From positions 34,011,286-34,075,285 of the forward strand of contig JAJLRJ010000007.1 in NCBI GenBank assembly GCA_024195265.1: DNA of 64,000 bases, given 5' to 3'. Both the position numbers and the translations under genes were made by a program. Positions 29,227 through 40,671 of the stretch are shown here, in pieces. Under the pieces are notes generated by a model, which saw nothing but the letters and a program-made list of their open reading frames with translations, searched no databases and was not told where the DNA came from. The first letter of the stretch is position 1; every line of letters starts with the position of its first letter. This DNA is from Dendrophyllia cribrosa (Eukaryota > Cnidaria > Anthozoa > Scleractinia > Dendrophylliidae).

Positions 29227-29503
29227 CTAAGGAAGAGTAAAGAGGAATATTTTGTCAAGAATCTAAACATATTATTGATTTACTTACCAAGATAAACATT
29301 TCATTTAACCAAGTTCTAACTTTTGGGTCGCTCGACGAAATCCTATGGTGTAACCATTCCATTAATACCTCTTCGGCAGTACTTTGGCAATGTACCATTT
29401 CGATACCATTTGTTATTTTAATATTTTACAAGATGAAATTTGGGATTTTTCTTGAATTTTGATTTTTTTTTTGCAATCTTTGAAGTTAGTGGATTGTTCT
29501 TAC

Positions 29504-29703
29504 TCGGAGTCTTCCAGTTCCTCGAGTCTATTCGACACAGCTTCCTGTTCGAGCTTGGTCTTCATCTGAGCGAGCTCCGCATTAGCTTTCATGAGCTGTT
29601 TTTGCAGGTCCGCTTTGCCTTCCTCCAGCTCCTCTATTTGCTTTTGCATTTTGTCGTTTGATTCTACAATCCGCGTAACTTGGATCTGAGCATCTTGTTT
29701 AAG
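29504..29703 (-). CDS. Myosin-tail-like exon type f (copy 2)
   Basis: 200 nt, encoding KQDAQIQVTRIVESNDKMQ then KQIEELEEGKADLQKQLM and KANAELAQMKTKLEQEAV. Open throughout and splice sites present. It is in order before exon e copy 3. Confidence 0.62.
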
Positions 29704-29867
29704 CTAACGAAGGAACACACGGGCATTAAAAATCTTTAACTTCACTGTGCCAAAAAAGATGAAAACGGCAGAGGCGACCGGGTACACATGGGTTAAACTG
29801 GAGATGTGATACAAGACTAGGCTACGAAAGATCTTGACTAAACTTTTTCACTATCAGGAAGAATTAT

Positions 29868-29927
29868 TCTTGTTTCTTCCTCGTTCTTTTGTTGATACTC
29901 TGCAACCTGTTTCTTCATGTCTTCAAC
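29868..29927 (-). CDS. Myosin-tail-like exon type g (copy 1), donor altered
   Basis: 60 nt, encoding VEDMKKQVAEYQQKNEEETR. The twin copy at 35936-35995 has a GTAAGT donor, but here the same position reads ATAATT, so splicing is probably lost. Confidence 0.5.
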
Positions 29928-30335
29928 CTAAACAGGCCCAATAAATATTCATAAATATATAACGTTAAGCCATATGGGTCTAATCTTGAACTGTCAGTGT
30001 AATATGGTGCTTGTTTGGAGCCTATGAGGAAATAACCGAAATCGTTTCAATCGAACATATTGACCAACGTTCTGAGTGGCCGCGCAATACCTCTTTATAT
30101 TTTGGAAATATAATACTTATTGTTAGTAAGCTCATGAAGCTATAATAAAAGTTATCTCTTTTTTCCTATTTTCTCTTTCTTCCTTCTTTGGTTGTATTTA
30201 TATTTTGTTTTTTTACAAAATAACAGATGCTATGAAAAAGACCATTTTCAAATTATATCAATACAAATTATCCTCCACAAACAGCTCCGTACTTGCTGTG
30301 CATAAGTTTTCATGTTTTGGCCTTCTTCTTCATTT

Positions 30336-30410
30336 AACTTGCTGGGGAGCTGTACGAGCAAAGGGAAGTTAAACTTCTCTTTGCTCGTACAGCTGCCCTG
30401 CAAGTTTATC
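30336..30410. repeat. Palindrome inside myosin-tail exon h copy
   Basis: AACTTGCTGGGGAGCTGTAC is followed after about 15 bases by its near inverse (GTACAGCTGCCCTGCAAGTT). The arms are about 35 bp of exon-h sequence. It replaces the rest of the exon seen at 36319-36486, which suggests template switching in replication. Confidence 0.6.
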
Positions 30411-30485
30411 AAGCTTCAAAACCAAGTAACCTCAAGAGTCAATATCAAACATGGTGTACAAAAAAGGTTTGATAAGAGTTATATA

Positions 30486-30836
30486 GGGCCGTTTACACGG
30501 CAAAAAAATCGTACGGACGGCATGGTTTTAGCCGTTTACACGGATGATGTTCTACTACAGGTGGGACAAAAAAAGGCCAAAGGACCAAGTTTGGAAGGTT
30601 GCGTTTACACGACACTTTTTGGGGGACCGGACCAATTTCCATTCCCCAGAGCCACGCGGATTTTTACTGCGCATGCGATCAGCGAAGTTATTATGCAAGC
30701 TGACGTAAGAAATGAGAAACGGGTCCGGACCAATCCCAAAAGACATGGTACGCATAGTTTACACGGGCGAAAATGTGAGGTCCGTACTCCTTTCTTGACG
30801 GGTCTGTACCCATTTTTTCTGTCGTATAAACGGCCC
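30486..30836. mobile_element. MITE, TA-flanked, 351 bp
   Basis: TIR GGGCCGTTTACACGG / CGTATAAACGGCCC with TA on each side. No transposase. The open frames are noncoding. Confidence 0.65.
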
Positions 30837-31170
30837 TATTAGAATAACGAATCTTCTCTTCCCAGGCAACTGACGAACGTATGGTGGCTTCCATCACATG
30901 CCCCATTATCGTTTCTTTTTTTTTGAAATTATTGTAATTGTTTGTGTTTGAGGAATTCCTTACACCTTGAGTTTCAATTTTTCTCAGCTTGTCGCTTGAT
31001 CGAAAACTGAAAATGCTATAATCTCGCGTAGTACATAACAACATCCGTAAATTGAAAAAATATTTTGTTAGAGTTGTAAAATAAGAAACAATTTAACATT
31101 TGGCTGCTTAAGGAAGAGTTTTATAAGTTTTTTGCCTCCCAAAAAACGCGAAAACAGGAATTTTTATTAA

Positions 31171-31843
31171 GGTTACAGTGTACCTTCAGGGGTGTCTCCA
31201 GTATAACAGCTCTAGCGTCTTAAGATTACACTTAATATACCTAAACCCAGATATCAAATTAAAGCTTATAGAGCTGGCTATCTAAATATGGAAACCATTT
31301 GGTAATAAAATGAATTGTCGAATTTTTTACGACGTCTAAATTCGAACGTCCGAATCAGGTTTAAAACGCTATAACTCAAAGCGATTATTGTATTTTGCTA
31401 ATTTGATATGTTCTCGGGTTTCCGGACTCGAAGCGCTAAAAAAATGTATCGGCGATTTCCCATATTCAATGGCAGTGAAAAGTTACAGAATATTTTCGAA
31501 AAAGAAAGAAAAAAGTTGGAGTGATTGCACGGAAATGGCTCTTGACGAAAAAGTTTTCGGAAATAAGAAATTCGCCGAAACAGTTTTGTTGATTATATGT
31601 TAGCCTAGCATGTGTCCAAATTTGAGGAAAATCGAACAAATTCCCTTTGAGTTGTAGCTCTTTAAAGTGTCCCCTACAAGCGAAAAATTAACTTTGAGAA
31701 AACAGCGCTTAGAAAAACATATCGCTTCATAAACAAACTCCGCCCACAAAATTTTTTTTTTGGATGAAAGTTCATTCTGTAAACTTTATTTTGACGCCAA
31801 AAAAAAATTCAATAAATTTTCGATCTGAAGGTACACTGTAACC
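31171..31843. mobile_element. TTAA-flanked MITE, 673 bp
   Basis: A perfect 19-bp TIR GGTTACAGTGTACCTTCAG, TTAA on both sides (31167-31170 and 31844-31847). A diverged relative appears near 36960-37040. Confidence 0.72.
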
Positions 31844-32105
31844 TTAAAAAATGGCTTGACAACATGCTAATATATATAGTTAGGCTTAGCCTAACAGCGG
31901 CGCCCTCTGAAGACCCTCTGAACAAGCTTAACTAAGATGAAACTTAACTAATAGGTGAAAGGTCGGAAGCACAAGAATTAAGATTAATATTGACGACCGG
32001 GCTATTTTTCAATTTTAGCAATTCTCAAAAACAGTATTACCCGACCGTCTGCACAGTACATTTAGACCGTACAAAAGTTCACAAAAACAACTTTTTCTCC
32101 GTCTA

Positions 32106-33138
32106 CTGGGTGTTTCAAAAGTTCGTGGACATTTTAAAAAGTCTATACATCATCCAGATTTCGTATTTTTCTGTCCAATTTCTAACAGGCATTAACAAAT
32201 CTTATTGTTCATTGATTTTCAGAACAATTCTATAAGTCGAATGAAAAAAATCGTTGAAATAAATATTTTCCTGCCAAAAGGTGGAAACCTGTGTCATGTG
32301 TGTTTTTGTACTTTCCCGCCATTTTTGTCTGTTTTAAGTAGCAGCTAGATGTTCACTGTTTTGAGATCATTTGCAAGTATGAGCCCTAAACAATGCCAAA
32401 AAGCAGTCTAATTAAGAGCACAGGCAGTAATTTTATGATCATCTGGAGTATCTGTGGGAGAAACGGCTAAAATATTGCAAAAAAGCAAGAGCTGGGTAGC
32501 GAAGTTGTCAAGTTCTCAAGATTTTTTCGACGAGCCAAGAAGTGGTCGGCCAAGAGTCCTAGACACCGCTAAGAAAATTATAGAAAATGCAAAGAAAGAG
32601 GCAAAAAAAGAGGAAGGAAGTGAAGCCTCTTTTCAGCCGACGATCTACCATAGAAGAGCCGGTAAAACGAAAGCTTTTCACGAACAAAAGCAGTGCGACC
32701 TTCGTACAAGATGGCGCACCAGCTCATACAGCAAAAGCAACCCAGCAGTGGTGCAAGAAAAACCTCCCGAATTTTTATGGAAAAAGATGAATGGCCAGCA
32801 AATTCACCTGATCTTAAACCTATTGAGAACCTATGGAGCATCATTGACGAAGCTGCATACAGAGATCCAATCCCTAAGACGATGGGAGGACTAAAATCAA
32901 GGTTACGGCAAGCCTGGAAGAACATACCACTAGCAAGCCTAAGCGAGCTAGCTCGTTCCATGCCGCAACGGCTTAAAAACGTTATACAGAAGAATGGGTG
33001 GCACGCTGGGTATTGATATTTTAACAGTACACAAAGGAAACAATGTACAAAAAACTGGAAAACTTTCATTAACATCGGAATTCTAAAACTATCATTTATT
33101 TGTATAGAATGGTGTCCACGAACTTTTGAAACACCCTG
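32106..33138. mobile_element. Tc1/mariner element, internally deleted, 1033 bp
   Basis: TIR CTGGGTGTTTCAAAAGTTCG / ...CGAACTTTTGAAACACCC, with TA flanks. It holds a broken transposase (see next entry). Full-length relatives are about 1.3 kb, so about 0.3 kb is missing. Confidence 0.85.
32454..33016 (+). pseudogene. Mariner/Tc1 transposase remnant
   Basis: The N-terminal helix-turn-helix region (GETAKILQKSKSWVAKL, then DEPRSGRPR) is in one frame. FVQDGAPAHTAKATQQW, with the second catalytic Asp, follows in a second frame. DEWPANSPDLKPIENLWSI, with the final Glu, is in a third. The first catalytic Asp region is deleted. Counting across the break gives roughly 37 residues between the last Asp and Glu, which suggests a DD37E-like lineage; the break makes this uncertain by one or two. 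Confidence 0.78.
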
Positions 33139-34557
33139 TAGAATATTAAACTATTACGACTACTGTTAAAAAATACAGTTGTAGCTTGTCAAAAAATGCC
33201 TGAGAAACTGATTTGGAAATCAAAATTGCCAAAAATACACAAACATATTTGCATACGGCCACGCGAGTGAAGTTAGAACTATAATAAAATTCAAGTCTTG
33301 TTTTGTTTACATAAAATCGCTTTTCAACCTATGTAATGAATGAACAAACACATAAAAATGGACAACACAATCTTCTTTCGAAAAATTTTATTCAAATCTC
33401 CATTAGTTTATGTTGAAAAGCAAAACGCAAAACGCGCATCGAGGCCGAGCCGTGTCTTCGATAAAATTCAAGAAATTAATACAACTGAATTTAAGCTACA
33501 CGTTTAAAAACAATTCTCCAAAACTAACGAGAACACATTAACAAAAAGTCAATCACAGATTGATATCAAGATAAATTCCCATCGAAAAATGTAATTTGTT
33601 TTACCTTTAAGTCCCTCCGGCGACTACTGTGCTTGGAAATTCTTTAAATATCCGCTTTGGTGCTGAAATCCGTAAAACGAACCCATCTCTCGCATTGCAA
33701 AAAACGAATATAGTTCCTCGAAGCAAGATTTTTTCCCTGAAAGCTCTTCTTTTTCCACTAAAGCGGCTTCTGAGTATCCCTTAATTAGCATCCCTGTCTT
33801 GAGTAGCAAACCACGAAAAAATGCAGGAAAATAACGACTTTAATTTAAACCGTTTTCTCCGCTCAGTAAACACAGCAAAACATCAAAGTGTTTTCACAGC
33901 TGACGTGACATTCGGCCGTGTAACCGCGCGAAAAAAAGCCTCGCTTTGGTTTCAACATGACGTCGTACGCGCATGTTTTGCGACGTCATACGCGCCCGCG
34001 AGCTAGTCCTCCGCTAAGATCCCGGATGTTGTGTGGCGTCATACGCGCATGCGCGCTAGCCTTGCGTGACACACATGTTTTTGTTGCAGACAGCGCCCGC
34101 GAAACATTCCGCTAGCCATGACCATGAAAAATGACGGCATAGGTTCTATGAGTATGGGGCTGCGCAGCCGGGCCTTCGGCCCGGCGAGTGCTCCGCTATT
34201 AATGACGTCATACCTCGTTATGATACCAAAACAACAACAACGTTATTTATACGCCACCAAATTGATTTAAATTATATAAAAACTATTGTTAAATATAGAG
34301 AGAGTACAAGCTACCAATAATAACCATTACAACAATTATCATAGCAACAGATTGTCTTAAAACTTAACCAAAATGTGCCTCAAGGATAAATGAACAGCTA
34401 TTTAAGACGGCATGAGCTAACAACAAATGCTCTTGAAAACATCATAGAAAAACCTGTAGGGTGTGGGAGTGGCATCCACCCCCTTTGAACGTCCAAGGGA
34501 TAACTAAAATCGTAATGATCTCAGAAAATAAGGATGTTGGTCAAACATGCAAGTTTA
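33139..34557. other. No gene seen
   Basis: AT-rich except for a GC-rich patch near 33990-34200 that includes the perfect hairpin GCCGGGCCTTCGGCCCGGC (34167-34185). Short frames only. Confidence 0.45.
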
Positions 34558-34675
34558 AGACTTCATGCTGTTGATATTTAGCAGCCACCTTTGCCTCCGA
34601 GTCCAATCAAATATTTTCCAGCTCCTTCACCTTTCTTTTTTATAAATTATCGTTGCTCTTTTCCAGTTAACCAGT
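34558..34675 (-). pseudogene. Decayed myosin-tail exon type i (second copy)
   Basis: Resembles 37759-37908 and 28365-28455 (GCAGCCACCTTTGCCTCCGAG), but without an intact frame or borders. Confidence 0.4.
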
Positions 34676-34863
34676 TAACATGGTAGTTCTTGCTTTTGAG
34701 TCGGTGGATGAAATCTAAGTGTGACCATTCTCGGAATGAGAGCTATCGAGTAGTATTTTGGTGTGGTGCTATTAATTATGAAATTACAGTCTGTGGAGGA
34801 AATTCTAACTTGAGGTAGGCAAAGAGATAGACAAGATTGTCGTTTAGTTTCTTCGTGACTGAC

Positions 34864-35046
34864 CTCAATGGAATAGTTGCGCGCTTCCTTCTGTGCATTG
34901 TCAAGTTCAGCATGCAGTTGATCACATCTGATCCTCCATTCGTGGATTTGTTGGTCGAAATTATTTTGTTTCTTCTCGAGGATGGCGCTGTTTGTCTCAG
35001 ACAAACAGTGCCATCCTCGAGAAGAAACAAAGTAAGTCGGCTGAGC
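34864..35046 (-). pseudogene. Myosin-tail exon type d (copy 2) with inverted duplication
   Basis: The coding part gives SAILEKKQNNFDQQIHEW then RIRCDQLHAELDNAQKEAR. At its 5' (right) end about 22 bp (CTCGAGGATGGCGCTGTTTG) are followed by their inverse (34982-35030), breaking the exon start. Confidence 0.6.
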
Positions 35047-35145
35047 CTGCTAACACAAAATGCAACGGCTTGTGAGAGTAATAAAATAACGAGTAACGCT
35101 TTTGCGCGGACTCTAAAGTAATATTTCATAGTACGATAAGCTTAC

Positions 35146-35278
35146 CTTCTCCAAGTCAATGACGGCATCCTCTAGCTTAGAGTTTAGTCTGCTTTTGGCT
35201 TTCTCAGCATTGCTGGCTTTCTGTGAGGCGCCAGAAAGTACTACGTCGGTCTCGTGTAGCTTCAGAACGAGCTTGCGT
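35146..35278 (-). CDS. Myosin-tail-like exon type e (copy 4)
   Basis: 133 nt, encoding RKLVLKLHETDVVLSGASQK then ASNAEKAKSRLNSKLEDAVI. Borders conserved, open. Confidence 0.6.
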
Positions 35279-35570
35279 CTAAGGAAGAGTAAAGAGAAAT
35301 ATTTAGTCAAGAATCTTGACATATTATTGATTTACTAACCAAGATAAACATTTCATTTAACCTGGCTTTCACTTAAAAAACGCTTACAATGTAGTTCTAA
35401 CTTTTGAGTCGCTCGACGAAATCCTATGGTGTGATCGCCTTCCATTGAAAACTCTTCGGCAGTACTTTGGTATTGTACCTTTTGTTATTTTAATATTTTA
35501 CAAGATGACATTTGGGATTTTTTTAATTTTGATTTTTTTGCAATCTTTGAAGTTAGTGGATTGTATTTAC

Positions 35571-35769
35571 TTGGCGTCTTCCAGTTCCTCGAGTCTATTC
35601 GACACAGCTTCCTGTTCGAACTTGGTCTTCATCTGAGCGAGCTCCGAATTAGCTCTCATGAGCTGTTTTGCAAGTCCGCTTTGCCTTCCTCCAGCTCCTC
35701 GATTTGCTTTTGCATTTTGTCATTTGCTTCGGCAATCCGTCTAGCTTGGTTCTGAGCATCTTGTTTAAG
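35571..35769 (-). pseudogene. Myosin-tail exon type f (copy 3), one-base deletion
   Basis: 199 nt against 200 in copy 2. TGTTTTGCAAGTCC here corresponds to TGTTTTTGCAGGTCC there, so a T is missing and the frame breaks. Confidence 0.62.
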
Positions 35770-35935
35770 CTAACGCGCCGGAAGGAAAATACGGGCATTA
35801 GAAATCTTAAACTTCACTGTGCCAAAAAAGATGAAAACACTGAGGCGACCGGGTACACATGGGTTAAACTGGAAATGAATACACGAAGACTACGAAAGAT
35901 CTTGACTAAACTTTTTCACTATCAGGAAGACTTAC

Positions 35936-35995
35936 TCTTGTTTCTTCTTGGTTGTTTTGTTTATACTCTGCAACCTGTTTCTTCATGTCTTCCAC
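35936..35995 (-). CDS. Myosin-tail-like exon type g (copy 2)
   Basis: 60 nt, encoding VEDMKKQVAEYKQNNQEETR, with a good GTAAGT donor. Confidence 0.52.
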
Positions 35996-36318
35996 CTAAA
36001 CAAGTCCAATAAATATTCATAAACATTTAACGTTAAGCCATATGGGTCTAATCTTGAGCTATTAGTGTAATATGGTGCTAATGTTTCGAGTCTATGAGGA
36101 AATAACCGAAATCATTTCAATCGAACATATTGACCAACGTTCTGAGTGGCCGCGCAGTTAACCCTTTATATTTCGAAATATAATACTTATTGCTAGACAG
36201 CTCATGAAGCTGTAAGAAAAGTTGTATTTATTTTGTTTTGCACAAAATAACAGATGCTATGAAAGATACCATTTTTAAATTATGTCAATGGAAATTATCT
36301 TCCACAACAGCTCCGTAC

Positions 36319-36486
36319 CTGCTGTTCATAAGTTTCGATTTTTTGGGCTCCTTCTTCATTTAATAGATTCGCTGCTTCCAGCTTTATCTGTAGACTTTGC
36401 ATGTCTTTTTCCATCTTTACAGCTTAACTCTTTGCATTCTTCTTAACTTCCCTTTGCTGGTACAGTTCCCCAGCAAGTTTATCAAG
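36319..36486 (-). pseudogene. Myosin-tail exon type h with in-frame stop
   Basis: Encodes QLDKLAGELYQQREVKKNAK, then a TAA (36424-36426), then AVKMEKDMQSLQIKLEAAN in the same frame, so the coiled coil is broken by a premature stop. AG and GT borders are present. Confidence 0.6.
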
Positions 36487-37158
36487 CTGCAAAACCAAGT
36501 AACCTTGAGAGTCAATTTTAAACATGGTGTACAAAAAAAGGTTTGATTAGAGTTTGTTTTCTATAGAATAATGAATCTTCTCTTCCTAGGCAACTGACGA
36601 ACGTACGGTGGTTTGCATCACATGTCCCATTGTTGTTTCTTTTTTCTTTGAAATTAACGTTGTTTGCGTTAGAGGAATTCCTTGCAACTTCCGTTTAAAT
36701 CATTTTAGCTTGTTGCTTTGATGGAAAACTGAAAATGCTATAATCTCTCGTAGTCCATAACAACATCCTCGTTTTAGCTAATCGCTAAGCAGTTGTTGGG
36801 TAAAGGACCCCTTTAACAAATCAACATTCGGTTCATAAAAGACAATAGTCTTTAGTAAAATTTTGTTTCGTGGCCAAAAATAAAGGTTTCACGAACTTTT
36901 ATCCAAAACAATAAAAGTGTAAAAGAGTAAAAATTTACGGAGAAACTGCAGTTTAAAGTTTTTACTGAAAGTTTGTTTATAAACTCAGCGCTGTTTTCTC
37001 AAAATGAATTTTTGGTTCGATCTAGGGGACATTTAACGTCAACTTGAAGGGAATTTGTTACATTTTTCAAAAATTTGGAGGGTAGCCAAGTTAACATTGT
37101 AGTCAACAATTCTCTTCCTTTTCTCCCAACTCTTTTGTTTTTCCATGCATATCTTTAA

Positions 37159-37726
37159 AGTGCAACTAACCCCCAATAATGTTTTTCGCCAAATGAAATC
37201 TGCTAATTGTCCTGATTACCTGTGCGAAATTTTTTTTACCGTAGCATTTTTCCTTGATTTTTTATAATTTTTTTAAAGTTTCAAATTTTGGCGGTTCTTT
37301 CGGCCACTACCGAGCAATGTGAAGAATGGGTCCGAGTTTTGTTTGGGCGTCTTGTGACGTCATCGAAGGAGATTGATTTTCATGATGCGAAGAGCAAAGG
37401 AACTGTGGGCAAACACAAAAAAGGCATCGGACTTCACAAAATCCCTTTTTTGGCTTTTAAGTACCATTCGCGTTAAAATGCCTTCACCTTTGTCGCTTCG
37501 CGGTGATATGCTTATGAGAACACGGCAAATGGTCTCCTTCGATGACGTCACAGCAAAGTTCGTACCCAGCTCCCACAAATGCTCGGTAATGGGGCAGAAG
37601 CACCCAACTTCAAACAGCTGTAGAAACGCTGGGATTTTATCAATTACGATAATTTTTTCGCGCAACTAATCAGGACAAACAGGAGATTTTATTTAGCGAA
37701 AGAAAAAAATTGGGGTTAGTGGCACT
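37159..37726. mobile_element. TTAA-flanked MITE, 568 bp
   Basis: TIR AGTGCAACTAACCCC / GGGGTTAGTGGCACT, with TTAA at 37155-37158 and 37727-37730. Third TTAA element in 11 kb. No transposase. Confidence 0.7.
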
Positions 37727-37758
37727 TTAAAAGTAATAAAATGATTAAATTGACCTAC

Positions 37759-37908
37759 ATGTTTCGCTAACACTTTAATTTTCTCTTCGTGCTGTTGATT
37801 GTTGGCAGCCAGCTCTGCCTCCAGGGACAATTTAGTTTCTTGCAGCTCCTCCATCTTCTTGTTGACCTTCTCCCTGCTCTTTTCCAGTTGACGTATCAAG
37901 GAATGGAT
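37759..37908 (-). CDS. Myosin-tail-like exon type i
   Basis: 150 nt with AG/GT borders, encoding IRQLEKSREKVNKKMEELQE then TKLSLEAELAANNQQHEEKI. Heptad-type coiled coil resembling myosin tails. Decayed copies lie at 28365 and 34558. Confidence 0.6.
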
Positions 37909-38596
37909 CTAGAAAGGTTTTACAACACTTAGTTTTATTAACAATATTCGCTTATTAAAATGAAGGAAAAAGGGCGAGATTTTACTTGTTTTTCTGTTTC
38001 ATCTTTATTTCCTCCCCTTCTCAATATTCAACTGAGCTTCGCCGTCTGGTTTGACAAATAATAAAAGCCAATGGTTTCTATATTACTGTTACGATTGTCG
38101 CTAGCGATCGCTGCGGAGGGGTTTCCAATGATCTCACGATTGCTGAATTTTTTTCAGCGATCGCAAGGATCGTAGTGACGGTGGCGATCATAGAGAAGTC
38201 ATGAGTAATTAATCAATTTTATATGATATCAGGTTAAAAACTTTGCTCTGCGATGTAAATTTGAACTGAAAAAGATGATCATTTTAAAAAGGAGTAAATC
38301 TGTTGTTGGGTGCAATTCAAGAAATCTCAGTCTTTTGTGAATGTCATCAGTCATTTGCAGGGTTGTAGATTAATAGTATGTCCACGTCCTATTCCCCGGA
38401 TGTTTTTGCGGCTGTAACGTCGTCACCAGTGCAAGCTATTTTTATACAAGAACCTGTACATTGTAAATTTGTGTCATGCATGTTTATACTGTTACCAAAT
38501 TCTAGTTGGTTTGCTTTATTATGTTGCCCTAGAATCAAAATAACTGCAAACGGTTCTGTTTCTAAAGGTTAATTGTACCAAAGATATACAGCAATT

Positions 38597-38648
38597 CAAT
38601 CAAAATGCAGAAAAATGAGGTGACCTCATTTTTCTGCATTTTGATTGA
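38597..38648. repeat. Perfect 26-bp-arm palindrome
   Basis: TCAATCAAAATGCAGAAAAA is followed at once by its exact inverse, GAGGTGACCTC at the centre. It truncates the coiled-coil exon that starts to its right. Confidence 0.85.
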
Positions 38649-38795
38649 TCCCCATAACTCTGTTTTTTCTTTTCTTTGTTCTATAAGCTTGTTTTGTAGA
38701 ACCACCTTTGCTTCCTTTGCAATATCTAGTTCTTTTTTAAGCTGTTTAAGTTTTACGGACTCTTCCGGAGTCACGGTCTCCTCTATTGATTGTTT
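38640..38795 (-). pseudogene. Coiled-coil exon cut by palindrome
   Basis: Encodes EESVKLKQLKKELDIAKEAK then VVLQNKLIEQRKEKTE, with an AG acceptor. The 3' end (left) runs into the palindrome at 38597-38648, so the natural donor is lost. Upstream exon of the same myosin-like gene, by type and strand. Confidence 0.5.
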
Positions 38796-39482
38796 CTAAC
38801 AATGAAAAATATTCAACGTTAATCTTCGATCATAAGGTGTATGATAGTTGATGATAATTTAAATTACCTCTTCCGTTTGAAAACGAACTATCATCACTAT
38901 ATCACGCGCTAACATTAACTTTAAACTCCATCAAAATTGTCATGGTAGTTGATGATAGAAAGCACTGGCAACGAGATATCTAGTCCAGTCCCCTTCCCGC
39001 GTCTCTCCCGGAAGCGCAGTTTATCCCAGTTTCTCCTTTGAAGAAGAATATGTTCATGTTATAAATATAAATAGGTTCTTTTCCATCTGAAATGTCTTCG
39101 AACATTGCGATGAGCGTGCTTCAATGTGTTTTTAGTTCAGTTTTAGTTCTTTCGCGCCGGCGACAACTCGTCGACTTTTTCCGCCCTTCATGGATTTTGC
39201 CGTGAAACTGCGACAAAATATTTAACTATGTCCTTTTTGCCTCGCACTTAATTTCAGGCAAGTTAACTGATTGTAAACTAAATTTGACTGACGAAAGAGG
39301 ATCTTATTTGAGGTTGTAGTTTAAGTGTATTTATGACTGTCGGGCAAATTGAGGCATGGTCCTGTAGTTTTAACGCCCAAAAGTTACGGGGGTGGTCTAT
39401 CTCAAGAGGCTTTAGTCATGCGTACTCAATACTTTAAAAGAGTAAAAAGTTAGCAAATGTGGTCCTTTTGTCAAGAAAAACA
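38796..39482. other. No gene seen
   Basis: Plain AT-rich sequence, with no exon recognised beyond the coiled-coil exon. Confidence 0.4.
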
Positions 39483-39893
39483 TATGCAAATTAGGTCACG
39501 TGACTTAATACGGCAAAAAAAAAAATCCAGAAAAAACTTTGAGCAAAGATGGCAACAGTTAATACCGATGATAATCAAATGTTATTGCTACCAGATAAGT
39601 GACATTAAAGTCCCAAGAACAACAATAAAAAATCTGCGCTTGGCCTTTGTTGATTATTTCATTAAGTTTGAAAATAAACGGTAATTTGTTCTAGTACCCA
39701 GTCCTCCGTAAAAGTAATTTATCATAAAATCTTAAAAAGGCCAAGCGCAGAAATGAAGTGAGTACATAATAGCCTTAAAATAATAAAACTTCTGTCAGCC
39801 TCCAGGTATTGGCAAAAAGTGTTGCCATTTTCCTTGAAACATTTTTAACCTAAAAAATAACCATGGCAGGTCACGTTACCTAATTTGCATATA
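39483..39893. repeat. Foldback MITE, about 410 bp
   Basis: TATGCAAATTAGGTCACGTG pairs with CACGTTACCTAATTTGCATA, and the internal CTGCGCTTGGCCTTTG pairs with AAAGGCCAAGCGCAG. No coding sequence. Confidence 0.6.
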
Positions 39894-40575
39894 ATCTACG
39901 TGCTAAAATGTTCAAACTTGCAAAATCTTTAGTCTACCAAACATTTCAGTTCTCATGGCCAAAGTATCAGAGGATAGAACACCCCGTCACTTTTTTGAGT
40001 GACATAGCTGGAGACCCATGACGTCTATCTTCTTAATTTACCTAAACTGTTTTAAGAACCCGCAGCTCCAAAAGTTTGACAAATGTTACCTATTACTTCA
40101 TCTCTCGCATGGTCGCTCTTTGCGTTATAGCAGTAGACAATCTCCTTTTAAATGTAAGACCGAACGTTTCAAAAGGACTTTCTTTCCTGCAATGTGCCTT
40201 CACGCTCACGGTCTGTAAATGACGCGTTTTTAGAACGTATTATATATCTGATGAATGCATATTAGTCTTAGATTTTTATAACCACTGTAGTATTATATGT
40301 TAGTCACAAATTCAACACTGTAAATTTCATTTTATTTTATTTGAAATTGTAAGGCCCAGCCCCATAGACAAACCCTGTAAACTTTTTAAATTAAGTATTA
40401 TCGCAATTCGCTTTTCAACGCGATGATTTTACGGATAAATGCTTGTTTCACTGATCTAGTTAATATTTTTTCCATTGCTGCATATTGAAATACCTGAAAA
40501 ACCGTGCTTTGAAAAAATTACTTTGCAATAAAATTTGACCAAAAAATATTACCTATGAGTACACCTAAATAAGAT

Positions 40576-40671
40576 ACAACTGTTTTGATTTTAAAAAACA
40601 TGTTTCGACAATCCTTTGTCATCTTCAGGAAGGATTGTCGAAACATGTTTCTTTAAAATCAAAACAGTTGT
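40576..40671. repeat. Hairpin repeat with 41-bp arms
   Basis: ACAACTGTTTTGATTTTAAA...TTTCGACAATCC, a 13-base loop TGTCATCTTCAGG, then the inverse. GTTTCGACAATCC...TCATCTTCAGG resembles the ends of Penelope-like elements, as a weak pattern match. Confidence 0.55.

Larger units (their letters stand above)
34680..36780. repeat. Segmental duplicate of 28490-31050
   Basis: Exons d, e, f, g and h and their introns match 28490-31050 in order and orientation (for example, TATGAGGAAATAACCGAAATC occurs at 30020 and 36092). Introns are about as similar as exons, so this is a DNA-level tandem duplication. The intervening mariner and MITEs are not shared. Confidence 0.75.

Noticed and set aside
34167..34185. 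GC-rich hairpin as a terminator
   Set aside because: Rho-independent terminators are not expected in animal nuclear DNA, and no gene ends there.
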